Shown one piece after another: positions 18,271 to 27,314 of a stretch of 64,000 nt of DNA (the first letter of the stretch is position 1; each line of letters opens with the position of its first letter). The DNA lies in assembly GCA_965116965.1 (NCBI GenBank), contig OZ220743.1:310001-374000 (forward strand), written 5' to 3'. Both the position numbers and the translations under genes were made by a program. Below the pieces are notes generated by a model. That model searched no databases. It saw only the letters and a program-made list of their open reading frames with translations, and was not told the origin of the DNA. This DNA is from Aldehydirespirator sp965116965 (GTDB taxonomy: Bacteria; Actinomycetota; Acidimicrobiia; Acidimicrobiales; Aldehydirespiratoraceae).

Positions 18271-19832
18271 GCCTGGTGGCCCCCCATCAGCAGGCCCAGC
18301 CGTTCCATATCGACATCGTCGCGCGCCATCGCGCCCGCGGTGCGGCCCTCCGACAGGACGACGATGCGATCGGACAAGTCGAGGATCTCCCCAAGCTCGG
18401 ACGAAACGAGCAGCACTCCGACACCGTCGGAGGCGGCGCGTCGGATCTGTCCGGTGGTGTACTCGATCGCCCCAACGTCGAGGCCGCGGGTCGGCTGGGC
18501 CGCAACCAGCGCCAGCGGCCGGCTCGACAGCTCGCGCGCCAGCACGACTCGCTGCTGGTTGCCGCCCGACAGTGACCACATCCGGCTGTCGGGACCCTCG
18601 CACTGGATCTCGTACTCGTCTATGAGCTGCCGGGCGTGCTCAGACATCATGCTCGGATCTAGCAGCCCCCTGACCGAGACCTGCTCGGGATGCACGAGCA
18701 GCAGGTTCTCCGCAACCGTCATCTGGAGCACGATCCCGGAGTCGTGGCGGTCGGCGGGGATGACGGCAATGCCCGCCGCGGCCATCGCGCCGGACTTGCC
18801 GGTCGGCACTGTTCGACCGTTCACGCGGACCGCTCCGGAGTGCAGCCGCGTCAGGCTGGAGAGCACATCCACGAGAGCGCTCTGCCCGTTCCCCTCGACG
18901 CCGGCGACCCCGACGATCTCGCCGGCGAATACCTCGAGGTCGAGATGATCGAGTTCATGCTGCTCGCCAACTCTCACCGTCGCCGATTCGATCGTCAGCA
19001 CGGGCTCGTCATGCTCGATCGGCCTCTCGCCGCTCCGCGGCGCGGCTTGCAGGGCTCCGTCGGATCGCAGCGCGACCGGCCGGCCGACCATGGCCCGAGC
19101 CAACTCGGCGGCATTGGTCTCGGCAGTGACCAGCCGTTCCACGACTGCGCCCCGACGCATGATCGTGGCGGTGTCGGTGGCCTGCAGGACCTCGTCGAGC
19201 TTGTGGGACACGAGAGCGACGGCACGGCCTTCATCGGTCACCACTCGCCGTAGAGAATCGAAGAGTTGGAAGGACTCTTCCGGGGTGAGCACGGATGTCG
19301 GCTCGTCGAAGATGAGCACCGACGGGTCGCGCCGCAGGCACTTGATGATCTCGACTCGCTGCTGCAACGCCGCCGGAAGGTTGCCGACGGTTGCGTAGGG
19401 GTCGATGTCGAGACCGAAGTGGTCGCTGATCTCGCCGACCCGGGCCCGCACGGCGCGCGGATCGAGCCTCCCGGGCTCGCCCAGGGCCACGTTCTCCCAG
19501 ACGGACAGTGCATCGACCAGGCTGAAGTGCTGATGCACCATGCCCAGGCCGAGGGTCGCAGCCTCGACGGGGTCGAGGATTTCTTGACGCTCGCCGTGAA
19601 CGTAGATCTCGCCCGCGTCAGGGGTCACCAAGCCGATGAGGATCTTCATCAGCGTGGACTTCCCCGCCCCGTTCTCGCCCAGCAAGCCGTGGATCCGGCC
19701 CCGCTGAAGGCTGAAGTCGACACGGTCGCAGGCCACGACCGCGCCGAAGCGCTTCATGACCCCGACCATGCGAACCGCGACGGGAGGGTCCGCCTCGGTC
19801 CCTCCCGCCGCGTCGAACGTCCGCGCCTGCAC
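18267..19832 (-). CDS. ABC transporter ATP-binding protein with two ABC domains
   Basis: About 521 residues from GTG 19832, chosen because it lies four bases after the BMP gene stop. The first domain has Walker A GLLGENGAGKSTLMK, Walker B LIFDEPTSV and the variant signature LPAALQQRVEI. The second has the degenerate Walker A GVAGVEGNGQSALVD and the signature LSGGNQQRVVLAREL. This two-domain layout matches the NupO/RbsA group that drives nucleoside or sugar uptake with BMP-type receptors. Confidence 0.92.
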   Translation of the reverse strand: MQARTFDAAGGTEADPPVAVRMVGVMKRFGAVVACDRVDFSLQRGRIHGLLGENGAGKSTLMKILIGLVTPDAGEIYVHGERQEILDPVEAATLGLGMVHQHFSLVDALSVWENVALGEPGRLDPRAVRARVGEISDHFGLDIDPYATVGNLPAALQQRVEIIKCLRRDPSVLIFDEPTSVLTPEESFQLFDSLRRVVTDEGRAVALVSHKLDEVLQATDTATIMRRGAVVERLVTAETNAAELARAMVGRPVALRSDGALQAAPRSGERPIEHDEPVLTIESATVRVGEQHELDHLDLEVFAGEIVGVAGVEGNGQSALVDVLSSLTRLHSGAVRVNGRTVPTGKSGAMAAAGIAVIPADRHDSGIVLQMTVAENLLLVHPEQVSVRGLLDPSMMSEHARQLIDEYEIQCEGPDSRMWSLSGGNQQRVVLARELSSRPLALVAAQPTRGLDVGAIEYTTGQIRRAASDGVGVLLVSSELGEILDLSDRIVVLSEGRTAGAMARDDVDMERLGLLMGGHQA

Positions 19833-19836
19833 CAAC

Positions 19837-21075
19837 TCAGCCGCCGGGGTAGGCCTCCGCTTTGATCTGCCCGATGGCGGCGGCCAACTCGCCGCTGGCC
19901 ACCGTGGCGAACGCGGCGTCAAGGGCTCCCTGCAACTCCGGCGAATCGCACAGGGCCGCGCCAACGACGTCAGGATCGGTGGCGGCCGTGAACACCCGGA
20001 CCGATCCCTCGGGGAAGTCGCCCGCCACGATGTCCGTGAACACGATCCGGACGTAGTCGCCGGGGTCGAAGCGAACGGTCATGTCGTAGGGGATCTCGCT
20101 GTCGCAGGCGCGCGGCGAGCCCGGGTTCGAGACGATCAGCCCGGCGTCCACTGCCAGCTGCGCCACCGGCTCGAGAGCGCCGCCCAGGAAGGGATAGACC
20201 GCATCGGCGCCTTCGGCGACGGCTGCGTCGAACGCGGCGGTGGCGTTGGCCACGTTGTCGAAGTCGAACGGGAAGTCCCCGGTCTGGGTGTAGGTCACCG
20301 TGTAGCTCTCGTCGACCGCCGCCATTCCGAGCTTGATCGCCAGGACCATTTCCTTCTCGAAGCCGAGGTCGCAGCATCCGATGATGGCGAGGCTGTCGCC
20401 GCCGCGTGCCTTGAGGAGCTCGCCGAATGCGACGCCTGCGGTGTAGTGGATGCCGCTGCCCTCGTCCTGAGTCTGCGAATAGAACTCGGACTCGGTGAAG
20501 CCGGCGCCGCAGTTGCAGTACCAGTAGATCTCAGGGTACTTCTCGGCCACCTCGGGCAGGTTGCCAGCCAGACCGCTCGCGCCGACCATGATGATGTCCA
20601 CAGGCTGGTTCGCGAGGTTCTCAAGTTCGACGGCTGCCTCCTCGAACGTGATCTCGTCAACGACGATGACCTCGCCGAAGCCGTTGGCGGCGGAGAGTTC
20701 CTCGGCCTGATCTACGAGGCCCTGGTAGTACCCGCCGTCGTCGCGGGGCCCTTGGGCGGCGATGCCGATCCGCACCACGCCGTCGCCGTTGGCGTCGAAC
20801 AACTCAACCAGGGGGTCGACTTGCTCCTCCATCGGCTCCTCGTCAGCCATCGGCTCCTCGTCAGCCATCGGCTCCTCGTCAGCCATCGGCTCCTCGTCGA
20901 CCATGGGTGCTTCGTCTTCCTCGGCGGCCGTAGGCGCCTCATCTGTTGGGGCAGGAGCGGCGTCGGTCGCCGCGGCCGGCTCGTCAGCCGCGTCGTCATC
21001 GTCGCCACAGGATGCGGCGATCAGCCCGAACACCGCCATCACGGCCACCAACCAGTTGATCGTAGATCTCCTCAT
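19837..21075 (-). CDS. BMP-family substrate-binding lipoprotein
   Basis: 412 residues. The N-terminus has a membrane helix ending in a lipobox (LIAASC), then a very acidic low-complexity linker containing four EEPMAD-like repeats, then the binding domain (GIAAQGPRDDGGYYQGLV, VGASGLAGNLPEVAEKYP, TAGVAFGELLK, GDYVRIVFTDIV). The BMP/PBP1 group binds nucleosides or related ligands outside the membrane. First gene of the importer operon; GGAGGG lies 6 bases before the ATG. A short palindrome upstream may be an operator. Confidence 0.9.
   Translation of the reverse strand: MRRSTINWLVAVMAVFGLIAASCGDDDDAADEPAAATDAAPAPTDEAPTAAEEDEAPMVDEEPMADEEPMADEEPMADEEPMEEQVDPLVELFDANGDGVVRIGIAAQGPRDDGGYYQGLVDQAEELSAANGFGEVIVVDEITFEEAAVELENLANQPVDIIMVGASGLAGNLPEVAEKYPEIYWYCNCGAGFTESEFYSQTQDEGSGIHYTAGVAFGELLKARGGDSLAIIGCCDLGFEKEMVLAIKLGMAAVDESYTVTYTQTGDFPFDFDNVANATAAFDAAVAEGADAVYPFLGGALEPVAQLAVDAGLIVSNPGSPRACDSEIPYDMTVRFDPGDYVRIVFTDIVAGDFPEGSVRVFTAATDPDVVGAALCDSPELQGALDAAFATVASGELAAAIGQIKAEAYPGG
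20830..20901 (-). repeat. 18-bp coding tandem repeat, 4 copies
   Basis: Four consecutive 18-bp units (CATCGGCTCCTCGTCAGC on the plus strand, last one slightly changed) encode the acidic EEPMAD linker of the BMP lipoprotein. In frame, so copy-number change would only alter linker length. Confidence 0.9.
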
Positions 21076-21113
21076 GGGTTTCCCTCCCGTGTTTGAAACC
21101 GTGTTGCGCGCCG

Positions 21114-21124
21114 TTGTCTGACAA
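21114..21124. promoter_or_regulatory. Palindrome upstream of the BMP operon
   Basis: TTGTCTGACAA is a perfect dyad about a central T, and lies inside the slightly wider GTCTG-5-CAGAC inverted repeat (21116-21130). It sits about 40 bases before the lipoprotein start, where a repressor would act. The shape resembles GntR-type operators. No regulator gene is adjacent, so this is only a candidate. Confidence 0.35.
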
Positions 21125-21213
21125 TCAGACCCATCGACGCGCGAACGTTAGCATCGGCCCATCTTGACTGTCTCGCCGGGTCGGCGGCACGCCTTCGACG
21201 TCGGCGAGGGCCA

Positions 21214-22761
21214 CTACCCGTCCAGCGCGGCCTTCTCGGTGAGCAGGAACTTGCGGATCTTGCCGACGCTGGTGCGGGGCAACTCGTCGATCAGAGTGAT
21301 GGCCACTGGATGCTTCGCCTTGGCCAGGCGCTCGATGCACCAGGCGTCGAGTTCACCGATGGAGGGAGGCGCCGAAGCGTCGGCCGCGACCACGAACGCC
21401 ACCGGCACCTCGTCGCGGATCTCGTCGAGGCGGCCCACCACCGCGGCCTCCAGCACGGCAGGATGCTCGGCCAGGGTGGACTCGACCTCGACTATCGAGA
21501 CGTTCTCGCCCGACACCTTGAGCACGTCCGAGCGGCGGCCGTCGAAGTAGTGGCGTCCGGTGTCGTCGCGCGCCGCCCGATCGCCGGTGAGGAACCAGCC
21601 GTCCCGGAAGCTGGCCGCGGTGACGTCGGGCGCGTCGAGGTAGCCCGCGAACAGGGTGAGGCCCGGCTCGCCCCCCACGACCACCTCGCCCACAACCCCC
21701 GGATCCACCGAGTGCCCGGCCGCGTCCTGCACATCCACCGCACAGCCCTCAGAGACCCGGCCCATCGATGCGTGGTGCGGGTCGGCGGCCTCGTCGGTGA
21801 GGACCGCTGGGATGGTCTCGGTCATGCCGTAGAGCTGGCGGGGCCGGCAGCCGAACCATCCAGCCACGGTCTCGTACTGGTCGGCCGCGATGTTCTGTGC
21901 ATACCAGCAGTGACGCAGGCGCAGGCCGTCGACGGGGCTGCCGCGGGCCAGGATCATGCGGATGGGGGCGGCAAACAGGCTGGCACAGGTGGCCGAGTGG
22001 CGGGCCGCGGCGGGCAGGAACCCCGACGCGGAGAAGGCCGGCATCAGGGCCACGCTGGCCCCGGTCCAGACGACCGACGCGAACGAGTAGTACTGCGCGT
22101 TGGCGTGGAACAGGGGCAGCACCACCAGCTGGCGATCGTCGGGAGCGAGCCCGGCCGCCTCCGCCATGACCTTGCCCGCGAACGCGTAGTTGGCCTGGGT
22201 CACCTCCACACCCTTGGGCCGTCCGGTGGTGCCTGACGTGAACATCACCGCGGCCCTGTCTCGCAGACCGGCCTCCGGTCGCTCAGCGGCGGCCAGGGGC
22301 GTGGCGTCGAACGGCGCCAGCGTGGCGTCGGCCTCGTCGATCTCGATGACGGGCAGATCTCTCTGGCCCGCCGCGGCAGCCGCGGCCCGGTAAGTGCCGG
22401 CCCTGGCCCCGGCGCACAACCCCACCGCGGGACGGGTGCGCTCGATATGGCCGGCCAACTCGAGGGTGCGCCCCATCGGGTCCGACGGCACGATCCACGC
22501 ATCCAGCCGGGAGGCGGCCAGCCACACCGCCACGAACGTCGGCGAGTTGGTCAGGGCGAGATGCATGGCCGCACCGGGCTCAGCGCCCAGCGTGGTCAAC
22601 GTCCCGGCCACCCGGTCCACCACCTCGTCGAAGTCCCCGTAGCTCCAACTGGCCGCGGCTCCCGACGGTGGTTCGAAGACCAGGAACGTCTCGTCGGCGT
22701 GTGCGGCCACCGCCCGCTCCCACGCCGACGCGAAGGACACGGGCTCAGCCCACCTGCTCAC
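21214..22761 (-). CDS. AMP-dependent acyl-CoA synthetase/ligase
   Basis: About 515 residues from GTG 22761; an ATG at 22809 would add 16 residues with no family resemblance. Motifs in order: MFTSGTTGRPKGVE (P-loop), YGMTET, GWFLTGDRAARDD and the C-terminal PRTSVGKIRKFLL with the catalytic Lys. Activates a carboxylic acid as acyl-AMP and then acyl-CoA. It follows hyuB on the same strand, so the acid may arise from the hydantoinase-type pathway. Between the two genes (22780-22823) is an imperfect inverted pair TTCTGTGTGCAGA and TCTGCACAGAA of unknown role. Confidence 0.9.
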   Translation of the reverse strand: MSRWAEPVSFASAWERAVAAHADETFLVFEPPSGAAASWSYGDFDEVVDRVAGTLTTLGAEPGAAMHLALTNSPTFVAVWLAASRLDAWIVPSDPMGRTLELAGHIERTRPAVGLCAGARAGTYRAAAAAAGQRDLPVIEIDEADATLAPFDATPLAAAERPEAGLRDRAAVMFTSGTTGRPKGVEVTQANYAFAGKVMAEAAGLAPDDRQLVVLPLFHANAQYYSFASVVWTGASVALMPAFSASGFLPAAARHSATCASLFAAPIRMILARGSPVDGLRLRHCWYAQNIAADQYETVAGWFGCRPRQLYGMTETIPAVLTDEAADPHHASMGRVSEGCAVDVQDAAGHSVDPGVVGEVVVGGEPGLTLFAGYLDAPDVTAASFRDGWFLTGDRAARDDTGRHYFDGRRSDVLKVSGENVSIVEVESTLAEHPAVLEAAVVGRLDEIRDEVPVAFVVAADASAPPSIGELDAWCIERLAKAKHPVAITLIDELPRTSVGKIRKFLLTEKAALDG

Positions 22762-22834
22762 GGCACCCTTCGAACATTCTGTGTGCAGATACGCCGCCCA
22801 CAGCGACATGTCTGCACAGAAAACGCGTGGGGGA

Positions 22835-24439
22835 TCACGAGTCCGGCTGCCCGTAGCCGCCGCCTCCGGGCAGTTCCAGGCGCACGGTGTCGCCGGGCTG
22901 GAGCGTTATGCGGGTCTGGGTGGTCACCGGCTCGCCGTTCACCTGGAACGACCCCGGCGCGCCCGGCGCGCCCCCGAAGATGCCCTGGGGCGGCTCGGTC
23001 AGGCGGCTGGTCACCGCGTTGAGCTGCCAGGGCCGGGCCGTGTCCACCTCGAATTCGATCACCTGGCCCAGCCCGCCCGGCTGGGCTCCGCCGCCGCCCG
23101 AGCCTGGGCGCAGCGCCTTGCGCAGGAACCGGACCGGGGCCGACGCCTCCACCACCTCGATGGGCACCGCCGACACCCCGGTGGGGTACGAGCAGGCGTC
23201 GAGACCGGGCTTCGTGGCCCGGGCGCCCACACCACCCGCGTAGGTGAACATGGCGGTGATGAACGGCGACCCGTCGTCGTGGTGGCCGTTCACCTGCATG
23301 GTCCACACCGCGCCTGCGCCCTCGGCCATGGCGCCTGAGGGCTTCACCCGGGCCAGAGCCTTGAGCAGCGCATTGGGCAGGAACATCCCCACCACATGAC
23401 GGGCCGTGCCCGGCTGCGGGGGCGCCGCGTGCACCACCGATCCCTCCGGGGCCCTAATCTTGATGGGCGCCAGGCTGCCGTGGTTGTTGGGTATGTCGGG
23501 GTTGAGGACCGAGCGGACCGTGAAGGTGGTGTAGGCGTGGGTGTAGTTGCGGACCACGTTGATCCCCCAGGGACTGGCCTCGCTGGAGCCCTCGTAGTCC
23601 ACCGTGATCTCCCCGGCCTCGGGGTCGACATGCATGGTGCACACGATGTCGACCCGGCTCCCGTCGGCCAGATCGAGCACCGCCGACGCGTCGTAGGCGC
23701 CGGCGTCCAGCTCGCGGATGGTGGCCCTGGTGGCGGCCTCGGACCGCTCGATGATCTCGTCGGCCAGATCCTCTATGTCGTCGAGGCCGTGGGTGTCGCA
23801 CAGCGTGGCCAGCCGCTGCGCCCCCACCTCGCCCGAGGCCATCTGGGCATGGAGGTCGCCGGCCATGTGATCCGGCTGGCGGACATTCGACAGGATGAAC
23901 TTCCAGACGTCGGCGTTGCGCTCCGAGCCTCCGGAGCCGTCGCCCCGCATCAGCCTGCATATCGGGATCCAGAGCCCCTCCTCGAAGCAGTCCCGACCAC
24001 CGGCGCCGATGCCGTAGCCACCGACGTCGGTGTGGTGGATGGTGGAGCCGAACAGGGCGATCAGCCGGGGCTCGCCCCCGCCCGCCGGTACCCGCCAGGC
24101 CGGCACCAGCACGGTCACGTCGAGGAGCTGGCCCGCGGTCTTGTACGGATCGTTGGTGATGAGCACGTCGCCGGGCACCAGCGACTCGACCGGATACTCC
24201 TCGAGCATGGCGGCTGCGCCGAGGGCCAGGCTGTTGATGTGGCCCGGTGTTCCCGTCACCGCTTGGGCCACCATGCGACCACGCCGGTCGAACACCGCGT
24301 TGGCCAGATCTCCGGCCTCGCGCACGATGGGGCTGAACGCGGCCCGCTGAAGAGCTCGGGCTTGCTCGTTCACCGTGGAGATCAACGACTGCCACAGGAT
24401 CTCCAGCTCCACCGGATCGAAGGCGCGAACCTCAGTCAC
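22835..24439 (-). CDS. hyuB: Hydantoinase B / oxoprolinase-type subunit
   Basis: 534 residues from GTG. Family motifs are DPVELEILWQSL near the N-terminus, ITNDPYKTAGQLLDVTV, NVVRNYTHAYTTF and the C-terminal glycine-rich GGGGYGQP. Partner of the HyuA subunit, together an ATP-dependent N-methylhydantoinase, oxoprolinase or acetone-carboxylase-like enzyme; which one cannot be told. Its start was probably once overlapped by the hyuA stop; a repeat element now separates them. Confidence 0.92.
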   Translation of the reverse strand: MTEVRAFDPVELEILWQSLISTVNEQARALQRAAFSPIVREAGDLANAVFDRRGRMVAQAVTGTPGHINSLALGAAAMLEEYPVESLVPGDVLITNDPYKTAGQLLDVTVLVPAWRVPAGGGEPRLIALFGSTIHHTDVGGYGIGAGGRDCFEEGLWIPICRLMRGDGSGGSERNADVWKFILSNVRQPDHMAGDLHAQMASGEVGAQRLATLCDTHGLDDIEDLADEIIERSEAATRATIRELDAGAYDASAVLDLADGSRVDIVCTMHVDPEAGEITVDYEGSSEASPWGINVVRNYTHAYTTFTVRSVLNPDIPNNHGSLAPIKIRAPEGSVVHAAPPQPGTARHVVGMFLPNALLKALARVKPSGAMAEGAGAVWTMQVNGHHDDGSPFITAMFTYAGGVGARATKPGLDACSYPTGVSAVPIEVVEASAPVRFLRKALRPGSGGGGAQPGGLGQVIEFEVDTARPWQLNAVTSRLTEPPQGIFGGAPGAPGSFQVNGEPVTTQTRITLQPGDTVRLELPGGGGYGQPDS

Positions 24440-24466
24440 CGCTCGGCCTCCTGCGCCAGCCCCGCG

Positions 24467-24554
24467 GACAGGTGCAAGCGCCTCGCGTCGCAGCGTGGTG
24501 TTTCCCGCTCTTGTTCGCTGCGCTCACGGGCCGCTCGGGCCACGACCTCGCTCG
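24467..24554 (-). repeat. Interspersed repeat, copy B
   Basis: Aligns over 88 bp with copy A at 5980-6067. It is bracketed by a direct repeat CCGCTCGGCCTCCTG at 24439-24453 and 24590-24604, of which one copy is the hyuA end and the other the hyuB start region. This looks like duplication of the junction when the element arrived. Confidence 0.8.
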
Positions 24555-24585
24555 ATGTCTCGCGGAGATTCCCATGGACTGCCTA

Positions 24586-26673
24586 CTACCCGCTCGGCCT
24601 CCTGGTCGCCACCAGGCTCCCGTCGGACGCCACCTCCGCTTCCCAGCCCGGCCGGATCACGGTGGTGGTCTCGCGCTCCTCCACGATGGCCGGGCCCGCG
24701 AACGTCGCTCCCACGCCCAGATCCTGCCGCCGGTACACGGGCACATCAACCGCGGCGGCGCCCCGCGCGAACACCACCGGACGCCACGACACGGGCTCGG
24801 CCGCGCCGGCCTCACCGGTGGCCCCGGCGTCCGGGCGCACCTGAACCTTCTCGGCGTAGGCCGACAGCCGCCAGGTCACCGCCTCGACGGCCACATCGGG
24901 AATGGTCATGCCGTAGATCCGCCGGTATTCCGATTCGAAGGCGGACCGCACGTCTGTCTCGTCGGCGGGCCAGGCCTCGCCCGTGCCCACCCAGACCGTG
25001 ATCTCGTTGCCCTGGCCCGAGTACCGGGCGTCGAGCCCGTAACGGAAGCGCACGTCGGCCGCCGGCACGCCGGCAGCCGAGAGGACCCTGCGCCCTTCGC
25101 CTCGCAGTTCGTCGAGGAGCCCGTCCCGCTCGGCGATGTCCACGCCTTCGAGCAGGCGCGGCATCGAACGGGCCAGATCGATGCGCACCGGCGACACCAG
25201 CGTCCCGAACGCGGAGAGCACGCTGGCGTTGACCGGGAAGATCACCCGGTCGCTCTCCAGAAGATCGGCCACACCGCAAGCGTGAACCGGCCCGGCGCCG
25301 CCGAAGGCCAGAATGGTCACGCCGCGAAGATCCACCCCCTGCTCCACCCCGTGCATGCGGGCGGCAGCAGCCATGTTCTGGTTGACGACCTCGTGGATCC
25401 CCGCGGCCGTGTCCACCGGTGACAGTCCCAGACCCTCGGCCTGACGAGCGGTCGCGGCAGACGCCGCGGCCGCGTCGAGGGGCATGTCGCCTCCGAGGAA
25501 GGCGTCGGGATCGAGCAGTCCGAGCACTACGTCGGCGTCGGTCACCGCGGCCGTGGCGCCGCCCCGACCGTAGGAGGCGGGACCGGGGTCGGCCCCGGCG
25601 GACTCCGGCCCGACTTTCAGCAGACCGAACCGGTCGAGACGGGCCAGCGATCCACCGCCGGCGCCGATCTCGACCAGGTCGACCGACGGCACCGAAACCG
25701 GGAAGCCCGACCCCTTCTTGAACCGGTAGATCCTGGCTACCTCGAAGGTGTTGGTGAGTGCAGGCTCGCCGTTCTCGATCAGGCAGGCCTTGGCCGTGGT
25801 GCCGCCCATGTCGAAGCACAGCAGCCGCTCGGAGCCGAGGCGGTTCGCGTACCACGTGCCGGCCAGGGCCCCCGCGGCCGGCCCCGACTCCACCAGGCGG
25901 ATCGGGCCCCGGGCCGCGTCGTCGGCCGACACCACGCCTCCGTTGGACAGCATCATCAGCACCGCCCCGCCGAAGCCCTCCGCCGACAGCCACTTCTGCA
26001 GCTCGTCGAGGTAGGGGCCGATCACCGGCATGGTGGCTGCGTTGCAGGCCGCGGTGATCATGCGGGGGTATTCGCGGATCTGCGGGGAGATCTCGGCGGA
26101 GATGCATACCGGCACCCCGAGTTGGTCGCGGAGATGCTCGGCCACGGCCTGCTCGTTGGCCGGGTTGACGTAGGAGTTGAGCAGGCACACCGCCACGGAC
26201 TCCACGGCCGCGCCGGCCAGCTGCGAGCCCAGCCGGTCGAGGTCGGCGGCCGACGGCTCGGCCAGCACGGCGCCGGCAGCCGACGTGCGCTCGTCGATCT
26301 CGAAGGTGAGATCCCGACCGATGGGGGGATCGGGGAACTCGATCTGAAGGTCGTACATGTCGTAGCGGTGTTCGTCGCGGATCAGCAGCGTGTCGCCGAA
26401 ACCCGTCGTCGTCACCAGCCCGGCCCGACCGGTGCGGCCCTCGATCAGGGCATTGGTGATGAGGGTGGTGGCGTGCACGATGGGCGCGGTGATCTCCGCC
26501 GGTGTGACCTGCGCCTTGGACAGGAGCTGGGCGACGCCGGCCCGCACGCCCTCCAGGGGCGCGGCCGGGGTGGTGAGGGTCTTGTCCACCACCACCCGGC
26601 CCGACCGGGTGTCGAGCAGCACCACATCGGTGAAGGTCCCGCCAATGTCGACGGCCAGCCGCCAGTCAGCCAT
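24586..26673 (-). CDS. hyuA: Hydantoinase A / oxoprolinase-type subunit
   Basis: About 695 residues from ATG 26673. The N-terminal actin-fold phosphate loop is VDIGGTFTDVVLLD; further motifs are FGDTLLIRDEHRYDMYDL, FDMGGTTAKACLIENGE, GAGGGSLARLD, GPASYGRGG and FGGAGPVHACGVAD. A longer frame to 26940 exists only because the 43-bp repeats upstream happen to lack stops, so I reject it. Works with HyuB. Reads toward hyuB and the AMP-ligase. Confidence 0.93.
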   Translation of the reverse strand: MADWRLAVDIGGTFTDVVLLDTRSGRVVVDKTLTTPAAPLEGVRAGVAQLLSKAQVTPAEITAPIVHATTLITNALIEGRTGRAGLVTTTGFGDTLLIRDEHRYDMYDLQIEFPDPPIGRDLTFEIDERTSAAGAVLAEPSAADLDRLGSQLAGAAVESVAVCLLNSYVNPANEQAVAEHLRDQLGVPVCISAEISPQIREYPRMITAACNAATMPVIGPYLDELQKWLSAEGFGGAVLMMLSNGGVVSADDAARGPIRLVESGPAAGALAGTWYANRLGSERLLCFDMGGTTAKACLIENGEPALTNTFEVARIYRFKKGSGFPVSVPSVDLVEIGAGGGSLARLDRFGLLKVGPESAGADPGPASYGRGGATAAVTDADVVLGLLDPDAFLGGDMPLDAAAASAATARQAEGLGLSPVDTAAGIHEVVNQNMAAAARMHGVEQGVDLRGVTILAFGGAGPVHACGVADLLESDRVIFPVNASVLSAFGTLVSPVRIDLARSMPRLLEGVDIAERDGLLDELRGEGRRVLSAAGVPAADVRFRYGLDARYSGQGNEITVWVGTGEAWPADETDVRSAFESEYRRIYGMTIPDVAVEAVTWRLSAYAEKVQVRPDAGATGEAGAAEPVSWRPVVFARGAAAVDVPVYRRQDLGVGATFAGPAIVEERETTTVIRPGWEAEVASDGSLVATRRPSG

Positions 26674-26703
26674 ACCGGAGGCCGAGCTTGCGAGGCCCCA
26701 TGG

Positions 26704-26875
26704 GCCTGAGCGGCCCGTGAGCGAAGCGAACAAGAGCGGGCAACAGGCCTGAGCGGCCCGTGAGCGAAGCGAACAAGAGCGGGCAACAGGCCTGAGCGGC
26801 CCGTGAGCGAAGCGAACAAGAGCGGGCAACAGGCCTGAGCGGCCCGTGAGCGAAGCGAACAGGAGCGGGAGACAA
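26704..26875 (+). repeat. Interspersed repeat, copy C: four 43-bp tandem units
   Basis: Units start at 26704, 26747, 26790 and 26833, each with the core GAGCGGCCCGTGAGCGAAGC followed by GAACAAGAGCGGGCAACAG (the last unit is slightly changed). There is no variable spacer, so this is not a CRISPR array. It fills the gap between hyuA and the cupin gene. Confidence 0.92.
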
Positions 26876-26882
26876 GCGGCGG

Positions 26883-27281
26883 TCAGCCCGTGTCGGCCAG
26901 GTCGGAGCGGGGTGGGGCGAACACGTCGAGGATCCAGCACTCGCCGTAGACGTCGTCACCGATGAACACCGAGTCGCCGTGCCACACCGAGCGGGGCGCC
27001 AGGTAGGAATCGCCCTCGCTGAGCACGGTGCGCTCGTCGTTGGCTCCGTCGGGACCGATGCGGAAATCGAGCTTGCCCCGCATGATGACGCCGAGTTGCT
27101 CGTTCTCGGTGTGGTTGTGCAGCACCGAGCCGGTCGCACCCCCGGCGATGCGCCAGAAGCAGAGTTGCAGGTGCTCGCCGGTTATCACCCGGCGCCTGAA
27201 ACCGGGGCGGGCGGTCTCGACGAAGGCGTCGTCGTCGAGGAAGTAGCAGTAGGGGTTGCCGAGGCTCTCGGCGACGCTCAT
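26883..27281 (-). CDS. Cupin-domain protein
   Basis: 132 residues forming one cupin barrel. The two motifs read GSVLHNHTENEQLGVIMRG (His, His, Glu ligands) and a second with Trp-His-Gly-Asp (SVWHGDS). Ends in a short Pro/Arg tail. Probably a small metal-dependent isomerase, dioxygenase or ligand-binding protein of the hydantoinase locus. It is separated from the VOC gene by about 33 bases and is likely cotranscribed with it. Confidence 0.8.
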   Translation of the reverse strand: MSVAESLGNPYCYFLDDDAFVETARPGFRRRVITGEHLQLCFWRIAGGATGSVLHNHTENEQLGVIMRGKLDFRIGPDGANDERTVLSEGDSYLAPRSVWHGDSVFIGDDVYGECWILDVFAPPRSDLADTG

Positions 27282-27314
27282 GGTGGGCGCTCCTTTAGAT
27301 GCACGGGAGAGGAG

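Noticed and set aside
26704..26875. CRISPR array
   Set aside because: Units abut with no variable spacers and related copies occur singly elsewhere; no cas gene is present.
26674..26940. N-terminal extension of hyuA through the 43-bp repeats
   Set aside because: The added residues are repeat translation; the family N-terminus (phosphate-loop strand) begins right after ATG 26673.
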